Shown: positions 20,961 through 32,065, counted from the stretch's first letter. The stretch is DNA of 64,000 bases from Branchipolynoe longqiensis (GCA_030323885.1 CM059198.1:7152086-7216085); one strand, 5' to 3'. Made by a program: numbers and translations. Notes: generated by a model from the sequence alone, not told the origin.

Positions 20961-21389
20961 GTCATTCTCTGAAGCTGGGCATTAAAGTGTGTGTGGCATT
21001 GAAACCAAAAGTGGAAAACCTTCCAACTAATAGCAGAAACTATTTAAAATGATCGCAGAAAAGATCCAAAATAATAACAGAAAACATCCAAAATAATAGC
21101 AAAAAAACACAAAAATAATAACAGAATCCAAGCTCTTTCACTTTTTGAGTTTGATCTTAGACAAATTGAGCAACACGTTACTGTCACTCAGGCAACATGG
21201 AAATCACAGCCCCTCCCCCAGAACATCATTGTAACATACACAATAAATTCAAACACGATTTCATTCAATACAGCTAAGCAAACAAGATTGTCTTAAAAGA
21301 AAAACGTTTAAAAGAAGTGTTGGTAATTGCAGGAATAGATTAACCATGTATAGTATTGCTACCATCATTAACATCCAGAGGCAACAAGA
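20961..21389. other. Intronic AT-rich stretch
   Basis: Contains AAAATAATAGCAGAAAACATCC-type short repeats that recur at 22430-22480 and 22800-22830. No exon recognised. Confidence 0.45.
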
Positions 21390-21394
21390 TCTGC

Positions 21395-21442
<48 letters not shown>

Positions 21443-22020
21443 GTATATATCAATATAGCTATCTATGTATATATCAATATAGCTATCTATCTATTTCTCT
21501 ACCTATGGATTTATTTATCTATTTATTTATCAATCTATCTATCTACCTATAGATCTATTTATCAATCTATTTGTCTATCTATCTATCCATCCACCAAGTC
21601 ACCGCTCCATCCACCTATTCATCCATCCATCTCCCCATCTCTCCACCTCTCAGTCCCTCGATTTCCCTATCTCTATCTATCTCATCATCTCTTCATCTCT
21701 CGATGTCTCTATATATATGTATCTCTCTATCTCTCTGTCTCTCTATATCTCTATATCTCTCTAACTCTCTATATCTCTATATCTCTATCTATCTATCTCT
21801 ATCTGTATGTCTGTCTGTCTGTCTGTCTATCTATATATATCTATTTATCTATATATCTGTCTGTCTCTCCATCCATCTATTCATCCATATGTCTATATAC
21901 TTGTCTCTTTGTCTGTATGTCTATCTATCTAGTATATATCTATATATCTGTCAATCGGTCTATCTGTCTATATGTCTATCTGTCTGTCCATCCATCCATC
22001 CATCCATCCATCCATCCATC
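21390..22020. repeat. TCTA/CCAT tetranucleotide microsatellite
   Basis: Over 600 bp of CTAT, CTGT and CCAT repeats. The (CCAT)n end stops six bases from the Ig exon's donor. Tyr/Ser/Ile-rich frames across it are artefacts. Confidence 0.95.
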
Positions 22021-22026
22021 CTGTAC

Positions 22027-22311
22027 CTGTGACTGACAAGTAGCCTGTGGTAGACGCGACGCCCTCTGCATTCTCCGCCTTGCACTTGTAGGCTGCCTCA
22101 TCGTTCTTCCGGCAGTCGCTGATCACCAGCCGTACCTCGCCGTCGCAGTCCTCCTCGGGCCGCACCCGGTTGTTGTCGGCACCCAGCTCCTCGTCGTCCC
22201 GGTACCAGCGGATCGTGGGTCGCGGGAATGCCTGGTACCGGCACCCGAACACCACCGTGCTGCCAGCCTTCGCCTCCTCGAAGGCGTTCAGGCGCTTCAC
22301 AAACTCGGGAG
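22027..22311 (-). CDS. Immunoglobulin I-set domain exon
   Basis: One complete Ig-like domain in a 285-bp exon. Seen: acceptor TTCTCCCGGCAG|CTCCCGAG, donor TCACAG|GTACAG, phase 1 at both ends, which is the usual arrangement for exchangeable Ig exons. Domain landmarks in order are PEFVKRLNAFEEAKAGSTVVF (A/A' strands), the B-strand Cys in FGCRY, the core Trp in TIRWYRDDEEL, EVRLVISDCRKNDEAAYKCK with the F-strand Cys in the YxC motif, and the closing ENAEGVASTTGYLSV. This pattern is known from muscle giant proteins (titin, twitchin, obscurin), palladin/myotilin-like proteins and some adhesion receptors; which one cannot be told from a single domain. The open frame runs past the donor into the microsatellite, but the exon boundary is clear. 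No neighbouring Ig exon was found. Confidence 0.88.
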
Positions 22312-22470
22312 CTGCCGGGAGAAGAGAGTTGTTTGTTGTGGTTATTGTCGTTGTTATGGTCTGCTAAAATAAACAAATACAAAAATGGGTAGTCCTCGGA
22401 AACTGTGTATGGAATGTGTGATATGGAAACCAAAAGTAAAAACATTCCAAATAATAGCAGAAAATATGTT
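22312..22470 (-). other. Intron upstream of the Ig exon (source of a duplication)
   Basis: Contains GTTGTTTGTTGTGGTTATTG and AACTGTGTATGGAATGTGTG, both repeated at about 22690-22800. Confidence 0.7.
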
Positions 22471-22617
22471 AAGTAATAGCAGAATCCATGTTTATAAATA
22501 CAACAGTACACATGTTGTGCATATGTCAGAGCTGAACAAAAACAATTAAATTTTAGATTTTTAACTTTTATGCAAAATTCACATGGGTAGCATCCATCCA
22601 AACACATACACACATGG

Positions 22618-22805
22618 ACACCCCATGCTGCCAGCCTTCGGCCCCTCGAAGGCGTTCAGGCGTTTCACACACTCGGGAGCTGCCAAGAAAATAGAGTTGT
22701 TTGTTGTGGTTATTGTCGTTGTTATGGTCTGCTAAAATATACAAATACAAAAATGGGTCATCCTTGGAAACTGTGTATGGAATGTGTGATATGGAAACCA
22801 AAAGT
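22618..22805 (-). pseudogene. Duplicated, truncated start of the Ig exon
   Basis: On the minus strand TTGGCAG|CTCCCGAG is followed by about 60 bases matching the first codons of the Ig exon (VKRLNAF-like, with substitutions), then unrelated sequence. The upstream intron is copied too. The cysteine and tryptophan core of the domain is absent, so it cannot fold as an Ig domain. Confidence 0.8.
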
Positions 22806-23204
22806 GAAAACGTTCCAAGTAATAGCAGAATCCATTCAAATTAAGGTTTACATGTTGTGCATATATCGGAGTTTAACAATTAAATTCACCTTTATATTTT
22901 GATCTTATACAAAATGAAAGAAATATTAAAATGATATTGTGCAACATCCATTTTTAACATCAGTTTTATACAGATCCATAACACACACAATTTATTCAAA
23001 CAAGATGTCATTGACAACAGTTAAGCAAAACAAGATTATATCTTATAAGAAAAAAGTGTGAACAAAAGTTTGAATAGATACATGGTGTCAAATTTTCACA
23101 CTTTCACTTTAGTACATAATCGTATAAACATACTTTTGATACATGTTGTGAGATACACATGTTGTGATATACTAAATACATGTAACATACCCAATATATA
23201 GAAA
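22806..23204. other. AT-rich stretch, nothing recognised
   Basis: Possible intron. CACATGTTGTG appears twice near 23145-23165. No exon or TIR pair recognised. Confidence 0.35.
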
Positions 23205-23640
23205 ACACAAAAAGGAATACTAGACGGGCTGATTCCACTCTACTCAAAGTCCCCAAGCCTTCCACAAACAAACTAATTAAAGCACCAATTTACAAAGGCA
23301 GCATGATGTGGAACAACCTACCAACCAGAACCAGGGCAGCGTCCTCTTACCTAGAATTTAAAAACTCACTAAGAGTACATCGGATTGGGCAGGCCCTTAT
23401 GCAGTTGCAGTAAAGTATGTTCCATGGCGTCACCATACCGTAAGTGGCAGACCACCAAACCCTCAGCCTCGGTTTCTCCCCCCCCCCCACCCCCCACTTT
23501 TTTAATTTGTTGCTGTTCCTCTGTTATCTCCAGTCAACCATATACGATGACAGAGACAGTCCAGGTAAAAATGTAAAATTTAAGACCTAAATGCACTGGG
23601 ATTGGTCCCACTGCTTCACTGGTCACAGATGGTCCAGTGT
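23205..23640 (+). pseudogene. LINE pol C-terminal stub and 3' UTR (CR1/L2-like)
   Basis: The frame reads IYKGSMMWNNLPTRTRAASS followed by YLEFKNSLRVHRIGQALMQLQ and a TAA. The xxWNxLPxxxRxA...FKxxL pattern is typical of the extreme C-terminus of LINE polymerases. Everything upstream is missing. A C-run near 23480 and a UTR-like segment follow. Confidence 0.7.
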
Positions 23641-24230
23641 ATTATTAACAACCCCACCCCAAAAACATAATTCATGAACTCACATAACTAGCTACATTAG
23701 AGTTACACTAGAATTTTCCTAACAAACCAACATTTATATACCGCTTGCCTAACTGCAACTGAACATTGAGCATGTTGGCGGAGGCTAACATGTCTAATTT
23801 GCTGAACGAGGCAAGAATGCCCTCTGTTTTCCTCGCTCTCTACTTCCGCCTCTGACTGTCACTTGGTCCTTCGACCTCGCTCTCCTCACTTCTCCATTAT
23901 TAAACTCTACAAAGGTTTACTGTCTGTTTTCTCCTTTCTTACTGTTCCTGACTACTGTTTCTGTTCCGAGCCGAGTGAAGCGAATTAAAACTTACTACAA
24001 GTTTACCAACTGAATACAGAAGATAACTTCTGCTTACATTCTAAATACTATGTAAATACTCACATTGATCTGACTAATATTGATCTGGTTATATGACACT
24101 ACTGTACCATATTGTTATGGAACTTTTGGGTTTCAGAATTTCATTGTGTTACATGGTGCAAATTGTCTATTCAACAGGTATTGTACACCTTATTCTATGT
24201 ACCTTTTGTGTAAATAACCCTGAATTGAAA
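23641..24230. other. Intergenic stretch, nothing recognised
   Basis: No repeat family, exon or TIR pair recognised. Confidence 0.3.
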
Positions 24231-24232
24231 AA

Positions 24233-24280
24233 TGGCTGGAAGACCAGTGCTTCGGCACTGACAAAAGAATTATTCAGCAG
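24233..24280 (+). repeat. Dispersed GGCTGGAAGACCAGTGC motif, copy 1
   Basis: GGCTGGAAGACCAGTGCTTC then GGCACTGACAAAAGAATTATTCAGC. CAGTGC/GCACTG forms a small hairpin. Other copies lie at 47207, 50075 and 55556. Confidence 0.6.
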
Positions 24281-24564
24281 AATAAACATATTTACAAAAA
24301 AAAACAACATTGCCAACCCAACATAGATGTAACAATAATCAGATTCTTTTGACACGCCATCCCCCATCAAAGTGTGGGGGGGGGGGTAGAGTGCTTGTCA
24401 GCCCTAGTTTGGTAGCCCTAGTTTGTCAGCAATAATATAACACGTAAACCAAACATGTGGTACCAAGTTTATGAGAACAATGAAAATATGCAAAAACTGT
24501 TGTTTTTTTTGTTTTTTTTTTCAATTGGAGCATCAGGGAACACTTTGGTTCCATTTAATTGAAT

Positions 24565-24913
24565 GGAATTCAGGAGAGCAAGTGGACAGGGTGGAGGAAG
24601 TGGAAAGAGCATTGACCGGCTTTCCGTTGTCGAAGGTTGCAGATTTTAACATCGACCGATCGATTCAAACCAATGACTTACTAAATTGATGCTCGTTGCT
24701 TCCTAGCCAGGTGCTCGGCATTATTAGGATAGGGAAAGGACTGGTTAGCTCAGTGTCCGGATAATGTCACTGAGTGGGATATCAGGTGATGGTGCTGTTA
24801 GCCTGGTCTCCCAGTGGGGCAGCACCATAACATCGCCATGAGTGCGCACTGTCAGAAGTTGGTACCCGTCCTGATATGACCTTAGATGTTGCCAGGACGT
24901 GAAACTCCAACAA
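24565..24913 (+). mobile_element. SINE A, head divergent
   Basis: Body complete from CAAACCAATGACTTAC to GCCAGGACGTGAAACTCCAACAAACA. The tRNA-like B box has mutated to GCAGATTTTAACATC. Confidence 0.8.
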
Positions 24914-25331
24914 ACAGCAAGCTAATTACCGGCCTCACCAAGTTTGATAAGTAGGTCACATGACCCTGAAACTCACTGGTTGACCCTGCCCAGGTCAGCT
25001 GACCGTCAGCAGGTCTATTTCTGAACAACAAAGGTCATCACCTTTGGACCTGGCTCGGGCCACCAACATCCCAAGTACGATATCAAGGTGCATCAGTTGT
25101 TTTCAACGTAAATCAGTAAATAACAAAATTCCACCAGAATGTCTGCGATGGAATCAAAAGCTCATGTGCCTATTTTAATGAATTAATGAATTAATTTGAA
25201 AGTGAGAGAGTGACAGTTGGCTCACGGTGTAGCGGAAACGGGGAGGAGAGAATGTCCGCTCAGCAGTGAATAACATGGAAGTTAAGGCGGTTTGAGAGAA
25301 ACATTAAGGGGCTGTCATTATTATTATTTGA
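24914..25331. other. Intergenic stretch, nothing recognised
   Basis: No repeat family or exon signature recognised. Confidence 0.3.
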
Positions 25332-26016
25332 TGTTGTTGGTTCATTAGTTGTTTAAGCAGGGGAAATTTCAATCACGGACGATTGGTCTTCCTCATTCCA
25401 CTGCTCCTTGCCCTATGCATACTAAATCGATTACCAGTAAAGAATACATATAATAGGACATAGTTGTCATTAACTAGTCGCATAATTTAAAATATCAAGT
25501 GGCTATGGCAAAGAACATAAAATTTACCCCTACATGCAAAGATACATGCAAACTAACTACTGATACTGCATGTAAGTACATGAATCCATGACACAATATA
25601 CATATAATATTCCTCTCATTACTTTGGTTTTTACTAATTATGAAGAGACGCATCAGTATCTCATCATAATCATTAGTTAAAAATGTAGCCTAAGTTTAAT
25701 AATTTGTTATTGTCATCACTCGTTCATTCACATCATGGAGACCAGCTAGATAAGCATCACTTTTCTGGGATCCTTTCTGTCTGTAAGGAATTTGTATGCA
25801 TTTATTCTATCACCTCAGTTTATTGTAAACATACCTTGCAGAGAGTTAAAATAAAAGAATTGAATTGAATATCCTAATAATGCCGAGCTCCTGGCTGGGA
25901 AAGGTCAAGTATCAAATCTTAAGTCATTGGTTTGACTCGTCCAGGATTCGAACCCACGATCCCATGATCTACTAACATGGGAGACGGACCCTCTAACTCA
26001 TTTGGCTATCCCATCT
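25332..26016 (-). mobile_element. SINE B, split by a LINE 3' fragment
   Basis: 3' half at 25332-25415, head and body at 25867-26016 (GGATTCGAACCCACGATC is the reverse-strand B box). The break falls within CCCTAT|CCTAAT of the SINE body. Confidence 0.8.
25416..25866 (+). mobile_element. LINE 3' fragment with GAATT tail
   Basis: About 450 bp ending GTTAAAATAAAAGAATTGAATTGAAT, the poly(A)-like signal plus pentamer tail seen on many LINE 3' ends. It contains a CCAGCTAGATAAGCATC and TTTCTGGGATCC phrase typical of such UTRs. It carries no coding part. Confidence 0.6.
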
Positions 26017-26247
26017 GGATCCACATAACAAATTATATAATACATATATATATATTATAAAAAAAACAAATATAACCAACATTCCCGACCCGTTGTCACA
26101 TCAGCTGAACAGTTACACATACTAACATTAGTAATAATAAACAAAGCCTGTAGGACTATGCATAAACACATTCCACAGATAATTACAACTGATGGTCCGG
26201 TCTGAAGTATGATGAACAACCTCCAGCGCTGTGTGCATAACCAGACG

Positions 26248-26560
26248 GGATGGCCGAATGAGTCCCGTGTTGGGAGATCGTGGGGTCGTGGGTTCGAATC
26301 CTGGTCGAGTCAAACCAATGACTTTACAATTGATACTTGTTGCTTCCTACTGTGGCACTCTGCATTATTAGGATAGGACAAGAAGTGGTTGGCTCAGTGT
26401 TAGGATAATGTGACTGAGTGGGATACCAGGTCATGGTGCTGGTGGCCTGGTATTCCAGTGGGACAGCACTATAACATCGCCATGAGTGCGCACTGTCACA
26501 AGTCGGTACCCATCCTGATATGACCTTAGATGTTGCTAGGACATAACACAACAACAAACA
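26248..26560 (+). mobile_element. SINE A, well preserved
   Basis: A box GGATGGCCGAATGAG, B box GGGTTCGAATCCTGG, complete body and a tail ACAACAACAAACAAACAAAC. Confidence 0.88.
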
Positions 26561-26599
26561 AACAAACATGAGTAGAGTAATTTATGTAGAACAAGCAAA

Positions 26600-27340
26600 C
26601 ACTATATATAGTAGTTGTCCTACATAATAGCCACAACACACTGTAGTGTGTAAGAGTTATAACTTCTGGTTAGAGCAACTAATACCCCAGTCACACGAGA
26701 GCCAGCGTTCACCGCCAACCTCCCTACGCCCAAAAGGACGCCAACCACTCAGCGTTCCATTCGATAGACTGATTCAAATACATTTTATGCACCATGTCGG
26801 CGCCATGTCAGCGCCATGTCGGAGCCATGTCGGCACCAGGTCGGGGCCGACCACATGGTGACTGCAGCATCGCATGTGTTAGCACCAACCCAGGGCGGGG
26901 CCAGGGCGGGGTCAGGGCGGGGCCAGGGCGGGGCCAGGGCGGGGCCAGGGCGGCGCCAGGGCGCCGACCATTTTGAATGGCGCCGCCGGAACAGGGCGTA
27001 AGGAGGTTGCACGTGCAGCAGCAGCAACCTCCTTGCGTCCAAAATTCCCGAAATGGACGCCGGGAGGTTGGCGTCCTCACGGCGACAGCACTCAATCAGG
27101 GCGTAGGGAGGGCGCAAGGAGGAAGTTTTGACGTCGCGAATCGATCGTTAGCGAACGCAGGCCTCATGTGACTGGGGTATAAGGCCCCCTTGCCGAAGAT
27201 CACAACTTTCGGCGGCACAGTGAGTATTGCTAGTGGTGGGGGGGGGGGTGGTGGAAGGCAGTTGACACATGAACAGACAGGTGGCGCCCCCCAACGGATC
27301 TGATGCTGACTAGGCTGGAACTGTAGATGTCCAGATAAAG
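26600..27340 (+). repeat. Dispersed repeat E, copy 1, holding a MITE
   Basis: GTAGTTGTCCTACATAA...TAACTTCTGGTTAGAGCAACTAA continues after the inserted MITE as GGCCCCCTTGCCGAAGATCAC and GGTGGCGCCCCCCAACGGA. The same order, without the MITE, is found at 55690-55900. Confidence 0.65.
26683..27179. mobile_element. GC-rich MITE with TAA duplication (TACCCCAGTCACA type)
   Basis: TIRs TACCCCAGTCACACGAGAGC and CCTCATGTGACTGGGGTA with TAA at 26680-26682 and 27180-27182. The interior holds tandem GCCATGTCGG units (26795-26845) and GGGCGGGGCCA units (26890-26955), plus CCTCCTTGCGTCC-like inverted segments. Confidence 0.85.
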
Positions 27341-27344
27341 GCTC

Positions 27345-27622
27345 TTCCAGTCGATGATTGATTCCCAGTCGAGTCAAACGAATGACTTACACAATTGATA
27401 CTTGTTGCTTCCTAGCCTGGCGCTTGGCATTAATAGGATATGGCAAGGACTGGTTAGTGCACTGTCAGCATAATGTGACTGAGTGGGATATCAGGTCATG
27501 GTGATGGCAGCCCGATTTCCCACTGGGGCAGCAGTATAAAGTCACCATGAGTGTGCACTGTTACACATTGGTATCCATCCTGATATGACCTCAGATGTTG
27601 CCAGGACGTAAAATTCCAACAA
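27345..27622 (+). mobile_element. SINE A, partial head
   Basis: GATTGATTCCCAGTCGAGTC is the degraded B-box region. The body runs to GCCAGGACGTAAAATTCCAACAACCAACG. Confidence 0.8.
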
Positions 27623-27737
27623 CCAACGAATCCTATTTTGTTTCATGCATTCCAATGAACCAGTCAGTTCTCCAGTTATGTGTAGTTCCCTCTTCGTGAA
27701 TCAAAATGCTCAAGCTGAATGAAACTATATATGTGGT

Positions 27738-28235
27738 GTATAACGTATTACACGAGTATAAAAATATGAAGGGAATTGTTTCCTTTATTAATACTATATT
27801 ATTATTTTACTTGATGCCATTGTTATTCTCCGTAAGACTCCGCACTTGACTGGTGGCGCCTCCTGCGCTCCCCCCCCCCCCTCCATCTGGTGTCGGCAAG
27901 TGTCAGTTATCTATATGTAAACTTCCCAAAACTCAGTGTTCCACAACCATATTTTTGAACCTGCTAACTAATCCTATATAAAATTCGACCTTGGAAATTG
28001 AACCGGGGCTCAAATGAAGTACTTAACCACCATAGCCCGATCGAGGTAAGCTCTCCAACCTGGTTATTCCTCTGACGCAAGTTATGTTTTTAGGGTATGA
28101 AGGTATCGGGAAGCGCCGGAGGTGGCGCCACCAGTTATGACACATGAAGGAGGCAGCACAATGTATAGTGTAATAATAATAATAAGGAAATAATTCCCTT
28201 CCGTGCCTTTATACTCGCATAATGCGTGATATATC
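27738..28235. repeat. Inverted repeat pair around a GGTGGCGCC segment
   Basis: 27738-27811 (TTACACGAGTATAAAAATATGAAGGGAATTG...) and 28165-28235 are inverted copies of each other. The interior has TGGTGGCGCC at 27850 and its inverse near 28127. It is possibly a large MITE or part of repeat E. Confidence 0.5.
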
Positions 28236-28249
28236 AGATATACTTGTCG

Positions 28250-28470
28250 TTGTCGCTCGCTACCTTAGCTTGGCTCTCCACATTACCAGGACAGAACACG
28301 CACTAGCTCAGATAGCTTAGCATCAGGATAATGTAACGCAGTGGGGTCGTGCTCCCACCAGCGCGGTATCGCCAATGAGACAGCACTATCAAGCCAGAAT
28401 GAGTACACAGCGCACTCTCCCAAGTCAGTCCCTGTCCTGATATGACCGCAAGTGCTACTAAGATGTAACA
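28250..28470 (+). mobile_element. SINE A, headless and divergent
   Basis: GGCTCTCCACATTACCAGGACAG to CCTGATATGACCGCAAGTGC follows the family body with about one change in five bases. Confidence 0.65.
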
Positions 28471-28698
28471 CCTGAATCAATCAACATTTTCCCCACCTCC
28501 AATTTCATTTTCAGTCACGCCCAATTCATCCCTCGCCCCCTCGCCCCTCGCCCCCTCGCCCCTTTCCCACCCACGTGACCTTGAACTGGCCTCCTGCAGT
28601 CCTTTCTTCTCGACCCATGGCAACATCAGTGCTGGCCTCTTGCCTGTCTGTCTGTATGAGGTGGCAGGGGGCCCGTCGCACTAACTACGAGTCGATGT

Positions 28699-28998
28699 GA
28701 TTGGTTGATTGTTGGAGCTTTATGTCCTGGCAACATCTAAGGTCATAATAGGGTGGGTTCCGACTTGTGACAGTGCACACTCATGGAAACTTTATAGTGC
28801 TGCCTCACTGGGAAATTAGGCCACCAGCACCGTGAACCGATATCACACTCAGTCACATTATCCTGACACAGAGCCAATAAGTCCTTGCCCTAGCCTATTC
28901 ATGCCAAGCACCGTTCTAGGAAGCAACAAGTACCAATTTTATAAGTCCTTAGTTTAATTTGACTGCACTCTACCGATTTGGCTACCGCACCCGTTCAA
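28699..28998 (-). mobile_element. SINE A
   Basis: GATTGTTGGAGCTTTATGTCC through the body to ACTCTACCGATTTGGC. The B-box segment is partly deleted. Confidence 0.75.
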
Positions 28999-29029
28999 GT
29001 CGATGTGAAGAAATACAAAAATCACATTA

Positions 29030-29395
29030 TCTATAACCGATCTAAGCATACATTATTTACAGCAGTAAGCAGGAAAGCAGGAATAAAACCATCCTATACT
29101 ATCTGATATAAGCATATATTATTATACTCTATTAGGCAGGAAAGAATGAATAAAATCATCGCACTCTATCTGATATAAACATTAGTATTTACTATATTAT
29201 TAAGCAGTATAGAATGAATAGTATCATGACATCAGATCTGATATAAACATAGATTATATTCTATATCAAGCAGTAAAGAATGAATAGTATCATGACATTC
29301 TATCTGATATAAGCATATATTCTATTCTATATCAAGCAGTAAAGAATGAATGGTATCATGACATCCTATCTGATATAAGCATATATTCTATTCTA
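29030..29395. repeat. 66-bp satellite, left block
   Basis: About five units of TATCTGATATAAGCATAT.../CAAGCAGTAAAGAATGAAT.../ATCATGACATCC. The block breaks at the start of the I-clade LINE fragment and resumes on its other side. Confidence 0.85.
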
Positions 29396-30812
29396 TCAGA
29401 CACGATCCACCAGCACGGACTGTGCCTGGCCCTTGGGGCCTTCCAGACCTCACCGGTTCAGAGCCTTTACGTCGAAGCCAATGAACCATCACTTAACAAC
29501 AGGAGAATCAAACTGGCCATGCAACATGTAGTCAAGATAACAACTAATGCATTGAATCCTGCACACAATTGTCTATTCGAGCAAGATGACGAATCCAGGT
29601 ATGAAGCCAGGCCGAATTACATCCGGCCACTGAGGCTGCAAAGGAAACCTCATTTGGAGGGCTTGGGAGTGGATTTGGATGTGTTGGAGGATGCCAAAGT
29701 ACTAGAACATCCCCCATGGTCGTTGAAGTCTGGGACACATCCACTTGAGTACCAAGGACTGCATGCAGCCATTCAACGCCAGTTTGCAGACCACCTCTCC
29801 ATATACACTGATGGTTTGAACGACCAAATCTGGGTAGCTGCTGCAGCAGTCTGCCGACGGGAAACATTTGGTGTAAGTTTGCCGGATCAGGGCTCAATTT
29901 TCACTGCAGAAGCCTGAGCACTCCTCCTCGCATAGGAGTGTATTGAGGTATCCAACCACACTAACTATGTTATATACAGTGATTCGTTCTCTTGCCTCCT
30001 GGCTGTTGCTGGACTGAAAATGAATCACCCTATTCTAGCAATGGTCATTTAGAAAATGAACCAACTGACAACCGATGGGTATGACATCCACCTGTGCTGG
30101 GTGCCTGGCCATGCCGGCATACAAGGAAATGGAAGAGCTGATCGGTCTGCGAAGAAGGCCCTGAACTGTGATCTTGAACCATGTCTGATCCCTCACTCTG
30201 ATCTGAAACCACAAATAGCCACCCACATAAAATCCAAATGGCAACATGAGTGGGATGAAAACATAAATAACTTAAAGAAATTGAACCATCTGTGGGAAAG
30301 CCACCACAGACTCATGCGGGAGGTCGGCAGGACCAAGTGGTCCTTAGCCACTGCCGTATTGGCCACTTGTGGCTTACACATGCTTTTCTGCTCAAGGGGG
30401 AACCTCCCCCAGAATGTATTGGGTGTCAGTCCCCGCTGAAACTCAAACAAATTTGACTAAGTTGCTTTGATTGTTTGGCCCTGCGCCAACAGTTCTACAG
30501 TGCAGACAGTATGCATGACCTATTTACTAAGGTAAAACAGGAAAACATTTTACCCTTTTTGAGGGCAGCTGGACTGTACTACCTCATATAGTTTACTAAA
30601 TAGATTCTATCAATTATTAATAAAACTTTTCTTTTTCTATGGGAATTTGTTTCCCTTGACCACAAATATATGATTGTGAGCTTTGGCACATAATTGATTG
30701 TCTGCCTTTACATGTAAAAGCGATGGTTTGAACAAAAAACAAACATTTCTCGCTGTGAATATGGCCTATGCTGCCGATACGGCTTAAAGCAACCACCAAC
30801 CAATCAATCATT
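29396..30812 (+). pseudogene. I-clade-like LINE: RNase H domain and 3' end
   Basis: A 5'-truncated retrotransposon starting inside the linker before RNase H (LALGAFQTSPVQSLYVEANE). RNase H acidic residues are in IYTDGL, FTAEA and YSDSFS, with the late Asp in GNGRADRSAK and the WVPGHAGIQGN motif before it. Breaks seen: TGA at 29915, TAG soon after, TAG near 30050 and a frame change near 30405 in a C run. The C-terminal DLFTKVKQE...FLRAAGLYYLI is readable in the shifted frame. The 3' UTR ends TCGCTGTGAATATGGCC...CAATCAATCAT. A C-terminal RNase H is known from I, Nimb and related clades. Confidence 0.85.
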
Positions 30813-30815
30813 ATT

Positions 30816-31125
30816 TATCAAGCAGTAAAGAATGAATAGTATCATGACATTCAATTTGATATAAGCATATATTCTATTCTGTATTAAGTAGTAAAGAATG
30901 AATAATATCATGAAATCCTCTGATATAAACATATATTGTACTCTATATCAAGCAGTAAATAATGAATAGAATCATCCCATCCTATCTGATATAAGCATAT
31001 ATTCTATTCTATATCAAGCAGTAAAGGATGAATAGTATCATGACATCCTATCTGATATAAGCATATATTCTACTCTATATCAAGCAGTAAAGAATGAATA
31101 GTATCATGACATCCTCTGATATACA
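30816..31125. repeat. 66-bp satellite, right block
   Basis: Continues the 29030-29395 array with the same ~66-bp unit, e.g. ATCAAGCAGTAAAGAATG at regular spacing. A lone partial unit occurs at 31618. Confidence 0.85.
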
Positions 31126-31671
31126 TTTGAGAGCTCAGTGCAGACTATTACAGCCCTCCCCCTGGAATCATGTCTTTCAGACGTCTTTTAATGCTGACAA
31201 TTGTTCATGTTGGTTCCTAAACATAGGTAATTTACATACAAACGAGGGACCACTGCGATTGTGCCATCTGGGTTCGATCCCGACTGCCCTCTATGCCCCC
31301 TGCCGGACCGAAGGCATACCAATCTCATGCCATGAGACCGGTGACGTCACTTCCGGTCGACGACTAATCCACCAGGCCTGCTTCCACCACTATGCCTCCA
31401 CACGCCGGCCTTACTCAGCCGCTCACCCAGCCCTACAATCGGAATGAACACTTAACGAGTAGGGTTGAGAGCCTGAAATAATGATGGATGACCCAATTTG
31501 ACATTTGACTTTAAACTCTTTGTGCTATGTGACCTTTGCTTGAAAAGAAAAGTCCATGTCATAAGTTCCTTGTTCGCGTTGTGAATAACATATATACTGA
31601 CAATGGACTTATATACAGAAAGCAGTAAAGAATGAACAAAATCACAACCTATGTACATCATAAATGTTTTT
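31126..31671. other. Mixed single-copy-like stretch
   Basis: 31240-31450 is GC-richer and reads partly open (LCHLGSIPTALYAPCRTEGI), but it has no codon or domain signature I recognise and a tRNA-like GGGTTCGATCCC phrase at about 31267. It may be a further SINE or LINE UTR. Confidence 0.35.
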
Positions 31672-31762
31672 TGTAAGTCATTGGTTTGAGTCGAAGGGAA
31701 TCGAACTCCCGACGTCCCGCACGGGGAGCCTTCACTCTACCTATTCAGGCACCGCATCCGTT
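31672..31762 (-). mobile_element. SINE A head fragment
   Basis: The tRNA-like part only: CGAATAGGTAGAGTGAAGGC (reverse strand) and GGGAGTTCGATTCCC. Confidence 0.75.
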
Positions 31763-31846
31763 TATTTCATTAGTGTTGCTTCAATCAACATAATTTTGCT
31801 ATACGGTCATAGATGAGAAGAACAAAAACAGGCTTAAGGGCTATTT

Positions 31847-32065
31847 ATACTTTTGACGGTGTGTGACGCCATCAACTTTACGCCGGTTAGCGCGTGTGAT
31901 GGCGCAAAACGGTGGGGAGTGCTACGAGTGGAATGTCGCCCTGAAAGTCTGAATACTTTGATGCCTTGAAAGTTCAACATAGTTGAACTCTAGCCAATAC
32001 TTGCACTGGTTTGCGCCATCTAACGCCATAAAGCATCGACGTAAAAGTCTAAATTGGAGAGTTGG
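31847..32065. mobile_element. Probable short palindromic MITE
   Basis: Ends ATTTATACTTTTGACG and CGTAAAAGTCTAAAT are imperfect inverses, and GATGGCGCAAAAC inside is mirrored by GTTTGCGCCATC. No clear target duplication. Confidence 0.45.

Noticed and set aside
21356..22036. 226-codon Tyr/Ser/Ile frame
   Set aside because: Translation of TCTA repeats; the opposite strand holds the Ig exon at the end.
29544..29897. 117-codon minus-strand frame
   Set aside because: Antisense of the LINE RNase H domain.
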